From Nonomuraea terrae (GTDB taxonomy: Bacteria > Actinomycetota > Actinomycetes > Streptosporangiales > Streptosporangiaceae), in contig NZ_SMKQ01000011.1 in the NCBI RefSeq assembly GCF_004348995.1, positions 24,206-88,205 of the forward strand: DNA of 64,000 bases. Direction: 5' to 3'. The first letter of the stretch is position 1, and each line of letters begins with the position of its first letter. Positions 34,453 to 44,563 of the stretch are shown here, piece after piece. Below the pieces are notes generated by a model that was not told the origin of the DNA, made no database searches, and was given only the letters and a program-made list of their open reading frames with translations. The position numbers and the translations under genes were made by a program.

Positions 34453-35537
34453 AGTTCCACTGGTTTCTGCCCACGAACGGAGACAGCAGGCAGCTCGTCG
34501 GGGGCGGTCACGGCCTGACCCGTGACCACGGGCACCGAGGCGGCCTCCGTGAGCCCGACATCGAATACCTCGCCCAGGTCGCCCGCTCGGCCGAGCAGCT
34601 CGGCTTCGAGGCCGTGCTCACGCCCACCGGCACGTGGTGCGAGGACGCCTGGCTCGTCACCGCCGCGCTGACCCGGGAGACCGAACGGCTGAAGTTCCTG
34701 GTCGCCTTCCGGCCCGGCTTCCTGTCGCCCACGCTCGCCGCGCAGATGGCCGCCACGTACCAGCGCATGTCGCGCGGCAGGCTGCTGCTGAACGTCGTCA
34801 CCGGCGGCGAGGACGCCGAGCAGCGCCGCTTCGGCGACCACCTGTCGCACGACGAGCGGTACACGCGTACCGACGAGTTCCTCGGCATCGTGCGGGGCGC
34901 GTGGAGCGGCACGCCGTACGACTTCAAGGGCGAGCACTACCACGTGGACGGAGCGACCGTCTCGATCCCGCCCGACCCGCTGCCGCAGATCTACTTCGGC
35001 GGCTCCTCGCCCGCCGCGGGGCCGGTGGCCGCCCGGCACGTCGACGTCTACCTCACCTGGGGCGAGCCGCCCGCGCAGGTCGCCGGCAAGATCGCCTGGA
35101 TGCGGGAGCTGGCCGCGGCGGAGGGCCGCGAGCTGCGCTTCGGGATCAGGCTGCACGTCATCTCCCGCGACACGGACGCCGCCGCCTGGGCCGAGGCGGA
35201 GCGGCTGCTGTCGGCGATCGACCCCGCCGACATCGCCCGCGCCCGTACGGTGCTGGGCCGCAGCTCGTCGGTCGGGCAGCAGCGCATGCTGGCGTTGCAG
35301 GCCGGCTTCGACGGCGGTGACGTCAGGTCCCTGGAGATCCACCCCGGGCTGTGGGCGGGCGTCGGGCTGGTGCGCGGCGGGGCCGGCACGGCCCTGGTCG
35401 GCAGCCACGCCCGGGTGGCCGAGCTGGTGGAGGAGTACGCCTCGCTGGGCGTCGAGGAGTTCGTCCTGTCGGGCTACCCGCACCTGGAGGAGGCCTACTG
35501 GTTCGGTGAAGGAGTCCTGCCCCGCTTCACCCGCTGA
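34449..35537 (+). CDS. ssuD: FMNH2-dependent alkanesulfonate monooxygenase SsuD
   Basis: A 362-residue luciferase-like monooxygenase beginning MKFHWFLPTNGDSRQL, with VAFRPGFLSPTLAAQMAATYQRMSRGRLLLNVVTGGE and VEEFVLSGYPHLEEAYWFGEGVLP, closely matching SsuD. It releases sulfite from alkanesulfonates in the cytoplasm using reduced FMN; no flavin reductase (SsuE) is adjacent. The GTG start overlaps the ssuA stop (GTGA). Confidence 0.93.
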   Translation: MKFHWFLPTNGDSRQLVGGGHGLTRDHGHRGGLREPDIEYLAQVARSAEQLGFEAVLTPTGTWCEDAWLVTAALTRETERLKFLVAFRPGFLSPTLAAQMAATYQRMSRGRLLLNVVTGGEDAEQRRFGDHLSHDERYTRTDEFLGIVRGAWSGTPYDFKGEHYHVDGATVSIPPDPLPQIYFGGSSPAAGPVAARHVDVYLTWGEPPAQVAGKIAWMRELAAAEGRELRFGIRLHVISRDTDAAAWAEAERLLSAIDPADIARARTVLGRSSSVGQQRMLALQAGFDGGDVRSLEIHPGLWAGVGLVRGGAGTALVGSHARVAELVEEYASLGVEEFVLSGYPHLEEAYWFGEGVLPRFTR

Positions 35538-35589
35538 CGCCCGGGTCCGTCGTCCCGGGGTTGTCGAAGCGGCGCCGGGACGCCTCGAT

Positions 35590-36238
35590 GTGGTCGAGGT
35601 GGCGGCGGGACGCACCGGCCGGGCCGCCGTCAACGGGACGAAGCTGCACTACCGGACGGCCGGCTCGGGGCCGGCGGTGGTGCTGCTGCACGGGGTGCCC
35701 AAGACCGGCTACCACTGGCGGTACCTCGTCCCGAGGCTCACGGCCCGGCACACCGTCGTCGTGCCGGACCTGCGCGGCCTCGGCGACTCCGACCATCCGG
35801 CGGACGGGTACGACTCCGCGACGATGAGCGACGACATCGCCGCGTTGACGGCCTTTCTCGGGCACGACTCCTACGGCGTGATGGGCGAGGACTGGGGGCC
35901 GTGATCGGCTACCAGCTGGCCGCCCGGCACCGTGGACGCGTCAACGCCCTGGTGTTCGCCGAGGCGTTGTTCCCCGGGTTCGGCTTCGAGGACCACACGG
36001 CGCTGACCGTGGAGAACGTCTCGGGCGGGCTGTTCCTGTGGCACCTCGGTTTCTACTTCCAGCCGGACGTGCCCGAGATGCTGATCGCCGGGCACGAACG
36101 CGAGCTCATCACGTACATGATCAAGAACGAGCGCCCGCGCGGATGCTGCTCGCCGGCCTGGAGAGCGGCGGAGAGCTGCGGGACCTGGAGCTGCCGACGT
36201 CGTTCGACCCCGGCGACAGCATCCGTCCCGCACGCTGA
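35590..36238 (+). pseudogene. Decayed alpha/beta hydrolase (epoxide hydrolase type)
   Basis: The frame from a GTG at 35590 reads VVLLHGVPKTGYHWRYLVPRL, DLRGLGDSDHP and GVMGEDWGP, an epoxide-hydrolase-like N-terminal half with Asp in the nucleophile position. A TGA at 35902 then ends it, while the frame one base off continues IGYQLAARHRGRVNALVFAEALFPGF to about 36140, where coding shifts again to ARMLLAGLESGGELRDLELPTSFDPG. The first shift sits at a run of five G bases; one extra G would restore the frame. The cap and C-terminal His region are unrecognisable, so it is probably inactive. The tail 36239-36348 shows weak coding character only. Confidence 0.72.
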
Positions 36239-36348
36239 TCACCGGGTTCGCCTCGGCCACCGCGTTCCGCGAGCGCTTCGAACGCGTCGAACGCGTCGTC
36301 GGCCGCACCCCTCCCGCCGCTCGTCCTTCAGATCTCGTCGAGCGGGGG

Positions 36349-37242
36349 TCAGCGGCCGATCGGGTGCCAGACCGTCTTGGTCTCCACGAACGGCCTGATG
36401 CGCGACAGCCCGGGGTCCGGGTCGGCCCAGTCGTCCTGGCCGGGCCGCAGGACCCGCTTGAGCGTGGTCGCCGCCAGGGCCTCCAGCTCGGCCGCCAGCG
36501 CGCCCGCGCCGGTCAGGTCGAGGGCGTTCACGTCGGCGTGGCCGGCCAGCGGCGGGGCGAGCTCGGCCAGGCGGCCGGTCAGGATGTTCGCGACGCCCGC
36601 CGGCAGGTCGGAGGTGGCCAGCGCCTCGGCCAGCGTGACGGCCGGCAGCGGGGCGCGTTCGCTCGCCACCAGCACCGCCGTGTTGCCGCAGGTGATCACC
36701 GGCGCGAGCACCGAGACCAGCCCGAGCAGCGGCGATCCGGGCGGCGCGAAGACGCCCACGACGCCCGTCGGCTCCGGCTGGGACAGGTTGAAGTACGGGC
36801 CGGACACCGGGTTGGCGCCGCCCAGCACCTGGCCGAACTTGTCGGCCCACCCGGCGTAGTGCACCCAGCGGTCGACGGCCGCCGACACGATCGCCTGTGC
36901 CCTGCCCGCGCTCACCCCTTCCGCCGCGGCGACCTCGTCGGCGAACTGCGCCCGCCGCCCTTCCATCATCTCGGCGATCCGGTAGAGGATCTGCCCCCGG
37001 TTGTACGCCGTCCGGCCAGACCAGCCGGGGAACGCCTCGCGGGCGGCCACCACGGCGTCGCGCACGTCCTTGCGGGAGGCCAGGGCGGCGTTGGCGAGGT
37101 GCACTCCTGCCGACGACGTCACGGGATACGACCTGCCTGATTCCGAGCGCGGGAACGCGCCTCCGACATAGAGCTTGTACGTCCTGCGCACGGGAATGCG
37201 CGGGGGGATGCGCGGGGGGATGCGCGGGGGGATGTCAGCCAC
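36349..37242 (-). CDS. Short aldehyde dehydrogenase family protein lacking the catalytic half
   Basis: A 297-residue protein that matches only the N-terminal NAD-binding part of aldehyde dehydrogenases (KLYVGGAFPRSESGR, AREAFPGWSGRTAYNRGQILYRIAEMMEGR, PEPTGVVGVFAPPGSPLLGLVSVLAPVITCGNTAVLVASE). The usual PWN is PPG, and neither an ELGGK glutamate nor a catalytic cysteine is present. It ends cleanly after FVETKTVWHPIGR, so it looks like a designed short paralogue rather than fresh decay. The GTG start precedes an odd N-terminal PPRI repeat. It follows the full-length enzyme by 29 bases and may be a partner subunit. Confidence 0.75.
   Translation of the reverse strand: MADIPPRIPPRIPPRIPVRRTYKLYVGGAFPRSESGRSYPVTSSAGVHLANAALASRKDVRDAVVAAREAFPGWSGRTAYNRGQILYRIAEMMEGRRAQFADEVAAAEGVSAGRAQAIVSAAVDRWVHYAGWADKFGQVLGGANPVSGPYFNLSQPEPTGVVGVFAPPGSPLLGLVSVLAPVITCGNTAVLVASERAPLPAVTLAEALATSDLPAGVANILTGRLAELAPPLAGHADVNALDLTGAGALAAELEALAATTLKRVLRPGQDDWADPDPGLSRIRPFVETKTVWHPIGR
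37196..37231. repeat. Three tandem 12-base units encoding PPRI repeats
   Basis: ATGCGCGGGGGG occurs three times in a row, inside the 5' end of the short aldehyde dehydrogenase gene. On the coding strand it gives IPPR units. The number of units keeps the frame in multiples of four residues, and such G runs are prone to slippage. Confidence 0.85.
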
Positions 37243-37271
37243 GGTAAGCCTCCCGCATCGGCGTGATCCGT

Positions 37272-38705
<1,434 letters not shown>

Positions 38706-38713
38706 GCCTCTCC

Positions 38714-39643
38714 CTAGTCGATGGTGTAGTAGTCGGGGCCGCCGTAGTGGCCGGTGCCGAGCTTGGTGCGCTGCATGAGCAGGTCGTTCAGCAGCGTCGA
38801 GGCGCCGAGTCGGAACCACGCCGAGTCCAGCCAGTCGTCCCCGGCGATCTCCTTGACCAGCACCAGGTAGCGGATCGCGTCCTTGGCGGTGCGGATGCCG
38901 CCGGCCGCTTTCACCCCCGCCTGCCGTCCGGTGGCGGCCCGGTAGTCCCTGACGGCCTCCAGCATGACCAGGGTGACCGGCAGGGTCGCGGCGGGCGTGA
39001 CCTTGCCGGTGGAGGTCTTGATGAAGTCGGCCCCGGCGTGCAGCGCCAGCCAGGACGCCCGGCGAACGTTGTCGTAGGTGACCAGTTCGCCGGTCTCCAG
39101 GATCACCTTCAGGTGGGCGTCGCCGCAGGCGGCCTTCACTGCGGTGATCTCGTCGAAGACCTTGCCGTAGTCGCCCGCCAGGAACGCCCCCCGGTCGATG
39201 ACCATGTCGATCTCGGTGGCGCCGGCGGCCACCGCCGCCCGGGTGTCGGCCAGCTTGACCTCCAGCGGCGTACGCCCGGCCGGGAAGCCCGTGGCGACCG
39301 AGGCGAGGCCGACCCCGCTGCCCGCCAGGGCCTGCGCGGCCACTCCGATCATGTCGGGGTACACGCACAGCGCGGCGACCGGGGGAGCGGTGGGGTCGGC
39401 CGGGTCGGGCCGCCTGGCCTTGGCGGCCAGCGCGCGCACCTTGCCCGGGGTGTCCGCCCCTTCCAGGGTGGTCAGGTCGACCATCCGGATGGCCAGGTCG
39501 AGCGCCGCCCGCTTGGCCGTGGTCTTGATGGACCGGGTGGCCAGGTCGGCGGCCCGCCGGCGGACGCCGACCTCGTCGACGCCGGGCAGGCCGTGCAGGT
39601 AGCTCCGCAACGAGCCGGGGATGGTGTCAGGCACGAGCGCCAC
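38714..39643 (-). CDS. deoC: Deoxyribose-phosphate aldolase
   Basis: A 309-residue class I aldolase. Schiff-base Lys lies in ADFIKTSTGK, with EIDMVIDRGAFLAGDY, HLKVILETGELVTYDN and VKAAGGIRTAKDA as conserved DeoC blocks. The enzyme splits 2-deoxyribose 5-phosphate into acetaldehyde and glyceraldehyde 3-phosphate; DeoC-like members may accept other phosphates. About 50 extra N-terminal residues precede the core relative to short DeoC proteins. The GTG start lies 17 bases inside the permease end. Confidence 0.92.
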   Translation of the reverse strand: MALVPDTIPGSLRSYLHGLPGVDEVGVRRRAADLATRSIKTTAKRAALDLAIRMVDLTTLEGADTPGKVRALAAKARRPDPADPTAPPVAALCVYPDMIGVAAQALAGSGVGLASVATGFPAGRTPLEVKLADTRAAVAAGATEIDMVIDRGAFLAGDYGKVFDEITAVKAACGDAHLKVILETGELVTYDNVRRASWLALHAGADFIKTSTGKVTPAATLPVTLVMLEAVRDYRAATGRQAGVKAAGGIRTAKDAIRYLVLVKEIAGDDWLDSAWFRLGASTLLNDLLMQRTKLGTGHYGGPDYYTID

Positions 39644-40634
39644 GCCTCTCGATGAGCATGTTGAGGACGAGGGCGACCAGCAGGATGAGTCCGGTCACCA
39701 CCATCTGGAAGAAGGAGCCGAGGCCGAGCAGGTTGCACAGGTTCCGCAGCACCGACAGCAGCAGCACCGCCACGAACGTGCCGAACACGCCGCCCCGGCC
39801 GCCGAACAGGTTGGTGCCGCCGAGCACCACGGCCGCGATCGCGTCCAGCTCCAGCCCGTTGAACGCGGTGGGCTGGCCCACGGTCAGGCGGGACGTCAGC
39901 AGCACCCCGGCCAGCGCCGCCAGCGCGCCGGACACCGCGAACACGGTGGTGATCACGCCGCGCACGGGCAGCCCGGACAGCCGAGCCGCCTCCTTGTTGC
40001 TGCCGACCGCGTAGACGTACTCGCCGAACGTGGTGCCGCGCAGCACCACGGCGGCCAGCACGGTGATCACCACGAAGATGATCCCGACGATCGGGACGTA
40101 GCCGATGAAGCCGCCGCCCAGCAGCTGGAACGCCTCCGAGCCGCTCGCCTCCGCCGGCTTGCCGTCGGTCAGCAGGTACGTGAGCCCGCGCACGGCGGTC
40201 AGCCCCGCCAGCGTGGTCATGAACGACGGCAGCGACAGGTAGGCCGACAGGCCGCCCATGAACGCGCCGAACACCGCGCCGGCCGCGACGCTGACCAGGA
40301 TCGCCGGCACGACCGGCACGCCGGCCGCCATGAGCAGCGCGATGGTCATGCCGCCGAACGCGGCCACGCTGCCCACCGACAGGTCGATGCCCGCCGTGAG
40401 CACCACCATGGTCATGCCGATGGCGACGATGCCCGTCAGCGACGACTGCTGCAGCAGGTTGGCGATGTTGCGGCCGGTCAGGAACTGCGGCGCCAGCAGC
40501 GACGCGACCACGCACAGGGCGAGGAAGACCAGCAGCAGGTTCGACTTGACGATCAGGTCGGCGCCGCGGCGCGAGCGGGCGCCGCCTTCCTTCCCGGCGG
40601 TCGCGGTCACCGTGGATCCGATGGATGCGGTCAT
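39627..40634 (-). CDS. Ribose/galactoside-type ABC transporter permease (RbsC family)
   Basis: A 335-residue permease with about nine hydrophobic segments. GMTMVVLTAGIDLSVGSVAAFGGM, VYAVGSNKEAARLSGLPVRG and LDAIAAVVLGGTNLFGGRGG are hallmark RbsC/CUT2 stretches. The ATG at 40634 overlaps the ATPase stop. Imports a pentose, polyol or similar sugar. Confidence 0.92.
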   Translation of the reverse strand: MTASIGSTVTATAGKEGGARSRRGADLIVKSNLLLVFLALCVVASLLAPQFLTGRNIANLLQQSSLTGIVAIGMTMVVLTAGIDLSVGSVAAFGGMTIALLMAAGVPVVPAILVSVAAGAVFGAFMGGLSAYLSLPSFMTTLAGLTAVRGLTYLLTDGKPAEASGSEAFQLLGGGFIGYVPIVGIIFVVITVLAAVVLRGTTFGEYVYAVGSNKEAARLSGLPVRGVITTVFAVSGALAALAGVLLTSRLTVGQPTAFNGLELDAIAAVVLGGTNLFGGRGGVFGTFVAVLLLSVLRNLCNLLGLGSFFQMVVTGLILLVALVLNMLIERRGARA

Positions 40635-42121
40635 GGTGTGGCTCCTGTGATGACGGTGTGCGCGATGACGCTCTCCGGGCTGACCCGGGGGTCGAAGCAC
40701 GCGACGTTGCGGCCCTCGTACAGGACCTGGATCCGGTCGGCGTTGGCGGTCAACTCGTTGAGCTCGCTGCTGGCGAGCAGGACGGCCACGCCCTGGTCGG
40801 CGAGGTGGCGCACCTGCCGGTACAGGTCGGCCTTGGCGCCGACGTCGAGGCCGCGCGTGGGCTCGTCCAGCAGCAGGACCCTGATCCCGCCGCGGGTGAT
40901 CCACTTGGCCAGCACGACCTTCTGCTGGTTGCCGCCGGACAGCTGGCCCACGGGCTGGCCAGGCCCGGCCGCCTTGACGCCCAGGCTCGCGAGCGCGGGC
41001 TCGGTGACGCGTCGCCCCAGCCGGCCCGGCAGCAGCCACGGCGGCCGGCCGAGCGCGCTGATCGCGGCGTTGCGGCTCACGGAGAGCCCGAGCATCAGGC
41101 CCTGCTCCTTGCGGCTCTCCGGCACCAGCGCCAGGCCCGCGCGCACGGCGGAGGCCGGGCCGGCGACCTTGAGCGGGTGGCCGTCCAGCCTGGCCGCCAC
41201 GTGCGCCCTGAGGTCGCCGAACAGCGCGCGCAGCAGGGTGGTGCGTCCCGCGCCGCCCAGCCCGGCGAGCCCGACCACCTCGCCCGGCCGCACGTCGAGG
41301 CCGCGTACGTCGATCAGCCCCGGCACGTGCACCCGCTCGACGCTGAGCAGCGGCTCGCCCTCGGGCACGGGACGGCCGGTCGCGCCCACGAGTTCCCTGG
41401 CCTCGCCGATCATCGCTGCCACGATCTCGTCACGGCCGGTCGAGGCCAGGTCGTAGACCCCCGCCGTACGGCCGTCGCGCAGCACCGTGGCGCGGTCGCC
41501 GATCTCCATCACCTCCTCCATCCGGTGCGAGATGAAGATCACCGAACGGCCCTCCGCGGTGAGCGACCGGATGACGGCGAAGACGCCGCGCAGCTCGCTC
41601 TCGCTGAGCGTGGCGGACGGCTCGTCCATGACGATGACGCGCGCGTCGGCGGTCAGCGCCTTGGCGATGGCGGTGAGCTGCTGGGCCGCGATCGGCAGGT
41701 CTCGGACGCGCGTGGTCACCGGGAAGGTCGCGCCGACCCGGTCCAGCGCCTCGCGGGCCAGCCGCGCCCGCCGCCCCCGCCGCACGAACGGGCCCAGCCG
41801 CGGCGCCCTGCCCAGCAGCAGGTTCTGCGCCACGGTGAGGTCGGGCAGCAGGTCCAGCTCCTGATAGATCACGGCGATGCCGGCCGCCAGCCCCGCGTGC
41901 GGGGTGGCGGGACTGAAGGGCCGCCCGTCCAGCAGGATCGTCCCCTCGTCCGGCCGGTACGAGCCCGCCAGGATCTTCATGAGCGTGCTCTTGCCCGCCC
42001 CGTTCTCGCCCAGCAGGCAGTGCACCTCGCCGGGGCGCACGCTCAGCTCCACGCCGTCCAGGGCGACGGTGCCGGGGAAACGTTTGACGATCCCGGTCAT
42101 GCGCAGCCGTTCGGCGGTCAT
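40631..42121 (-). CDS. Sugar ABC transporter ATP-binding protein (RbsA type, two domains)
   Basis: A 496-residue protein with two nucleotide-binding domains. Domain 1: GENGAGKSTLMKILAG, IAVIYQELDLLPDLTV, VIVMDEPSATLSE. Domain 2: GLGGAGRTTLLRALFG, signature LSGGNQQKVVLAKWITRG and VLLLDEPTRGLDVGAKADLY. The first-domain signature is degenerate (PIAAQQLTAIAKAL), as usual in RbsA. ATGA overlaps on both sides. Confidence 0.93.
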   Translation of the reverse strand: MTAERLRMTGIVKRFPGTVALDGVELSVRPGEVHCLLGENGAGKSTLMKILAGSYRPDEGTILLDGRPFSPATPHAGLAAGIAVIYQELDLLPDLTVAQNLLLGRAPRLGPFVRRGRRARLAREALDRVGATFPVTTRVRDLPIAAQQLTAIAKALTADARVIVMDEPSATLSESELRGVFAVIRSLTAEGRSVIFISHRMEEVMEIGDRATVLRDGRTAGVYDLASTGRDEIVAAMIGEARELVGATGRPVPEGEPLLSVERVHVPGLIDVRGLDVRPGEVVGLAGLGGAGRTTLLRALFGDLRAHVAARLDGHPLKVAGPASAVRAGLALVPESRKEQGLMLGLSVSRNAAISALGRPPWLLPGRLGRRVTEPALASLGVKAAGPGQPVGQLSGGNQQKVVLAKWITRGGIRVLLLDEPTRGLDVGAKADLYRQVRHLADQGVAVLLASSELNELTANADRIQVLYEGRNVACFDPRVSPESVIAHTVITGATP

Positions 42122-43059
42122 GACTCCTCCAGCAGGTGAGTGGCGTTCTGGTCGTCGACGATCAGCACGTCGCACAGGCCGCTCGTCACGACGGCCCGGC
42201 ACACCGCCCGCTTCGCCCCGCCGCTGACCAGCGCGACCGAGGTGGTGGCCGAGCGCAGGACGTCGAGGGAGAGGCCGAGCGTGCGCCGGTCCAGCTCGGG
42301 GTCGGCGATCCGGCCCCGCGCGTCGATGAAGCGGCCCAGCACGTCGCCCACCGCGCCCGCGCGTCCGAGCCTGGCCAGGTCGGCCGCGTCGATCTGGCCG
42401 GAGTCCACCAGCACCGAGTCGCTGCCCATGCCGCCGGGGCTGAACAGGAACAGGTCCGCCCGGGTGGCCAGTGTCAGCACGTCGGAGACGGACCGGTCGC
42501 TCTCCAGCGCCTTCCTGGTGCTCTCCTGCTCCAGGATCGCCGGCGCCGGCAGCAGCGTCGCCGTGCCGCCGCCGCGGTGGGCGATCAGGCTCGCCATGCT
42601 GCGCGCGCTGGTCGGCTGCCGTGACCTGCTCAGCGCGCCGTTGATCTGCACCACGTTGACGCCCGTGGCCCACCCGGGGGTGAGCCCGCCGGCCAGCCGA
42701 TCGAGCGTGCGTCCCCAGGAGACCCCGATCAGCCGGGGCACGGGCCGCAGCTCCATCAGGTGGTCGGCGCCCGCCGCGGCCACCCGGTCGCGCACCTGCT
42801 CGTCGTCGCCGCTGCCGCCGTTCGCGACGACGATGGCGTCCCGCAGCCCGAAGCGCTCCTTGAGCGAGCGCTCCAGGGCATGCACCCGGGAGCGCGGATG
42901 GAGCACCTCGATCCGGACGATGCCGACCTCGCGCGCCTCGGCCAGCATCCGGCCCACCTTCCAGCGGGTCAGGTGCAGCGCGTGGGCGATCTGCTCCTGC
43001 GTCTCGCCGCCGTCGTAGTACCGGACGGCCACCTGGTAGAGCTGGTCCTCGTCGGTCAT
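42118..43059 (-). CDS. SorC family sugar-binding transcriptional regulator
   Basis: A 313-residue regulator. The N-terminal HTH reads YYDGGETQEQIAHALHLTRWKVGRMLAEAREVGIVRIEV. The large C-terminal domain (LIGVSWGRTLDRLAGGL, LFLFSPGGMGSDSVL, VGDVLGRFIDARG, ALVSGGAKR) is the SorC/DeoR sugar-phosphate sensor. It lies in the operon, overlapping kinase and ATPase genes by ATGA, so it probably controls this operon through the palindrome at 46699. Confidence 0.9.
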   Translation of the reverse strand: MTDEDQLYQVAVRYYDGGETQEQIAHALHLTRWKVGRMLAEAREVGIVRIEVLHPRSRVHALERSLKERFGLRDAIVVANGGSGDDEQVRDRVAAAGADHLMELRPVPRLIGVSWGRTLDRLAGGLTPGWATGVNVVQINGALSRSRQPTSARSMASLIAHRGGGTATLLPAPAILEQESTRKALESDRSVSDVLTLATRADLFLFSPGGMGSDSVLVDSGQIDAADLARLGRAGAVGDVLGRFIDARGRIADPELDRRTLGLSLDVLRSATTSVALVSGGAKRAVCRAVVTSGLCDVLIVDDQNATHLLEES

Positions 43060-44561
43060 GAGCGGGACCTCTCGCTCAGCCGGTGGGAGATCTCCGTCGT
43101 GGCGGCGCTGGCCGCGCGGTAGTCGGCGTAACCGCCGCGGTACGCCTCCACGTGCGCGGCGACCGGCTCCACCGTGCGGACGCGGGGAGCGTACTGCGCC
43201 GCCGCCTCCGTCAGGGAGGCGTGCCGCCCTGAGGCGACCGAGGCCAGCACCGAGCAGGCGCGCAGCGTGAGGTTGTCGCCGGCGACGAGGTGGACCGGCC
43301 GGCCGAGTACGTCGGCGGTCGTCCGCAGCCACAACTCGTTGTGCCGGATGCCGCCCGACAGGAAGACCTCGTCCACGGGGACGCCGCCGTCGGCGAAGGA
43401 GTCGAGGACCTGGCGGGTGCCGTACGCGACGCCCTCCACGGCCGCCCGGTAGACCTGCTCGGGAGAGCTGGCCAGGGTCAGCCCGAGCACCGCGCCCCGC
43501 AGGTGCGGGTCCCGCAGCGGCGTGCGGTTTCCCATGAAGTAGTCCAGGACGATCAGGCCGTGGTCGACCGGCGGCAGCGCCGCCGCGGCCTCGATGAGCC
43601 CGCCGAGATCGGCCCGGGGCCGTCCGATGAGCCGCTCGCCCGCCCAGGCCAGCACGGAGCCCGCGCTCACCTGGCCGCCCTCCACGAGCCAGCGGCCCTC
43701 GTGCAGCGCGTCCGGGTACGGCCCCCAGACGGTGGGCGGGAAGACCGGTTCGTCGATCTCCGTCACGAACGCGTTCGACGTGCCGCAGACGATCGACACC
43801 CGCCCCGCGGGCGCGCCGCCCACGGCCAGCAGCGACAGGTGCGCGTCGATCCCGCCGGACGCGACGACGGCCGGGCCGGTGACGCCGAGCTCGTCGCGGG
43901 CCGCGGCGCTGAGCGGGCCGACCGGGTCGCCGACGGGTACGACGTCGTCCGGCAGCTTGCCGCCCAGGTCACCGATGCCGAGCGAGTCGTACAGGTCGTG
44001 CGGGAAGCCCGCCCCGCGCGGGTCGTAGTTGCTCTTGCACACCGCGTTCATCCGCGAGCCGGCCCAGCGGCCGGTGAGCCGCCAGACCAGGTAGTCGACC
44101 GCCTCGGTGATGCGCGCGGCGGCCCGGTAGGTCTCGGGCTCGTGACGGGCCAGCCACATGGCCTTGGGCACCAGCCACTCCACCGCGTCGCTGCCGCCGG
44201 AGTAGCGCAGGACCGGGTGCCCGGTCCGCGCGGTCAGTGCCGACTCCTCACCCGCCCGGCAGTCCATCCACAGCAGCGCCGGCCGCAGCGGACGCCCGTG
44301 CCGGTCGAGGACGGCCACCGTCGAGGCCGTGGTCGCCACCGCGACCCCGGCGATGGGCGGGTTGCCCGCCTGGGCGAGCGCCTTGCGCACCGCGTGCACG
44401 CTCGCCCGCCACCAGTCGTCCGGGTCCTGCTCGGCCCAGCCGGGCCGCGGAAAACTCGTCGGGTACGCGTCGTCGCCCGCCCCCATCGGCGAACCGGCCA
44501 CGCTGTAGACCGCCGCCCGCGCGCCTTCGGTTCCCAGGTCGAGGGCGAGGAAAGCAGTCAC
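43056..44561 (-). CDS. FGGY family carbohydrate kinase
   Basis: A 501-residue kinase: phosphate loop ALDLGTEGARAAVYSV, catalytic region GGIDAHLSLLAVG, ATP-binding VSIVCGTSNAF and C-terminal LSGGIRHNELWLRTTADVLGRPV. The GTG at 44561 is chosen because GAGGAG lies five bases upstream; the other GTG six bases earlier is too near it. It likely phosphorylates the sugar or polyol product before aldol cleavage. Specificity (xylulose, erythritol, other) is not readable. Confidence 0.9.
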   Translation of the reverse strand: MTAFLALDLGTEGARAAVYSVAGSPMGAGDDAYPTSFPRPGWAEQDPDDWWRASVHAVRKALAQAGNPPIAGVAVATTASTVAVLDRHGRPLRPALLWMDCRAGEESALTARTGHPVLRYSGGSDAVEWLVPKAMWLARHEPETYRAAARITEAVDYLVWRLTGRWAGSRMNAVCKSNYDPRGAGFPHDLYDSLGIGDLGGKLPDDVVPVGDPVGPLSAAARDELGVTGPAVVASGGIDAHLSLLAVGGAPAGRVSIVCGTSNAFVTEIDEPVFPPTVWGPYPDALHEGRWLVEGGQVSAGSVLAWAGERLIGRPRADLGGLIEAAAALPPVDHGLIVLDYFMGNRTPLRDPHLRGAVLGLTLASSPEQVYRAAVEGVAYGTRQVLDSFADGGVPVDEVFLSGGIRHNELWLRTTADVLGRPVHLVAGDNLTLRACSVLASVASGRHASLTEAAAQYAPRVRTVEPVAAHVEAYRGGYADYRAASAATTEISHRLSERSRS

Positions 44562-44563
44562 CG

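Noticed and set aside
35871..36308. 145-residue minus-strand frame across the hydrolase relic
   Set aside because: Antisense to clear alpha/beta hydrolase sequence and without recognisable domain.
37196..37231. Short tandem repeat as a CRISPR-like or mobile element
   Set aside because: Units are 12 bases without spacers and lie within a coding frame.
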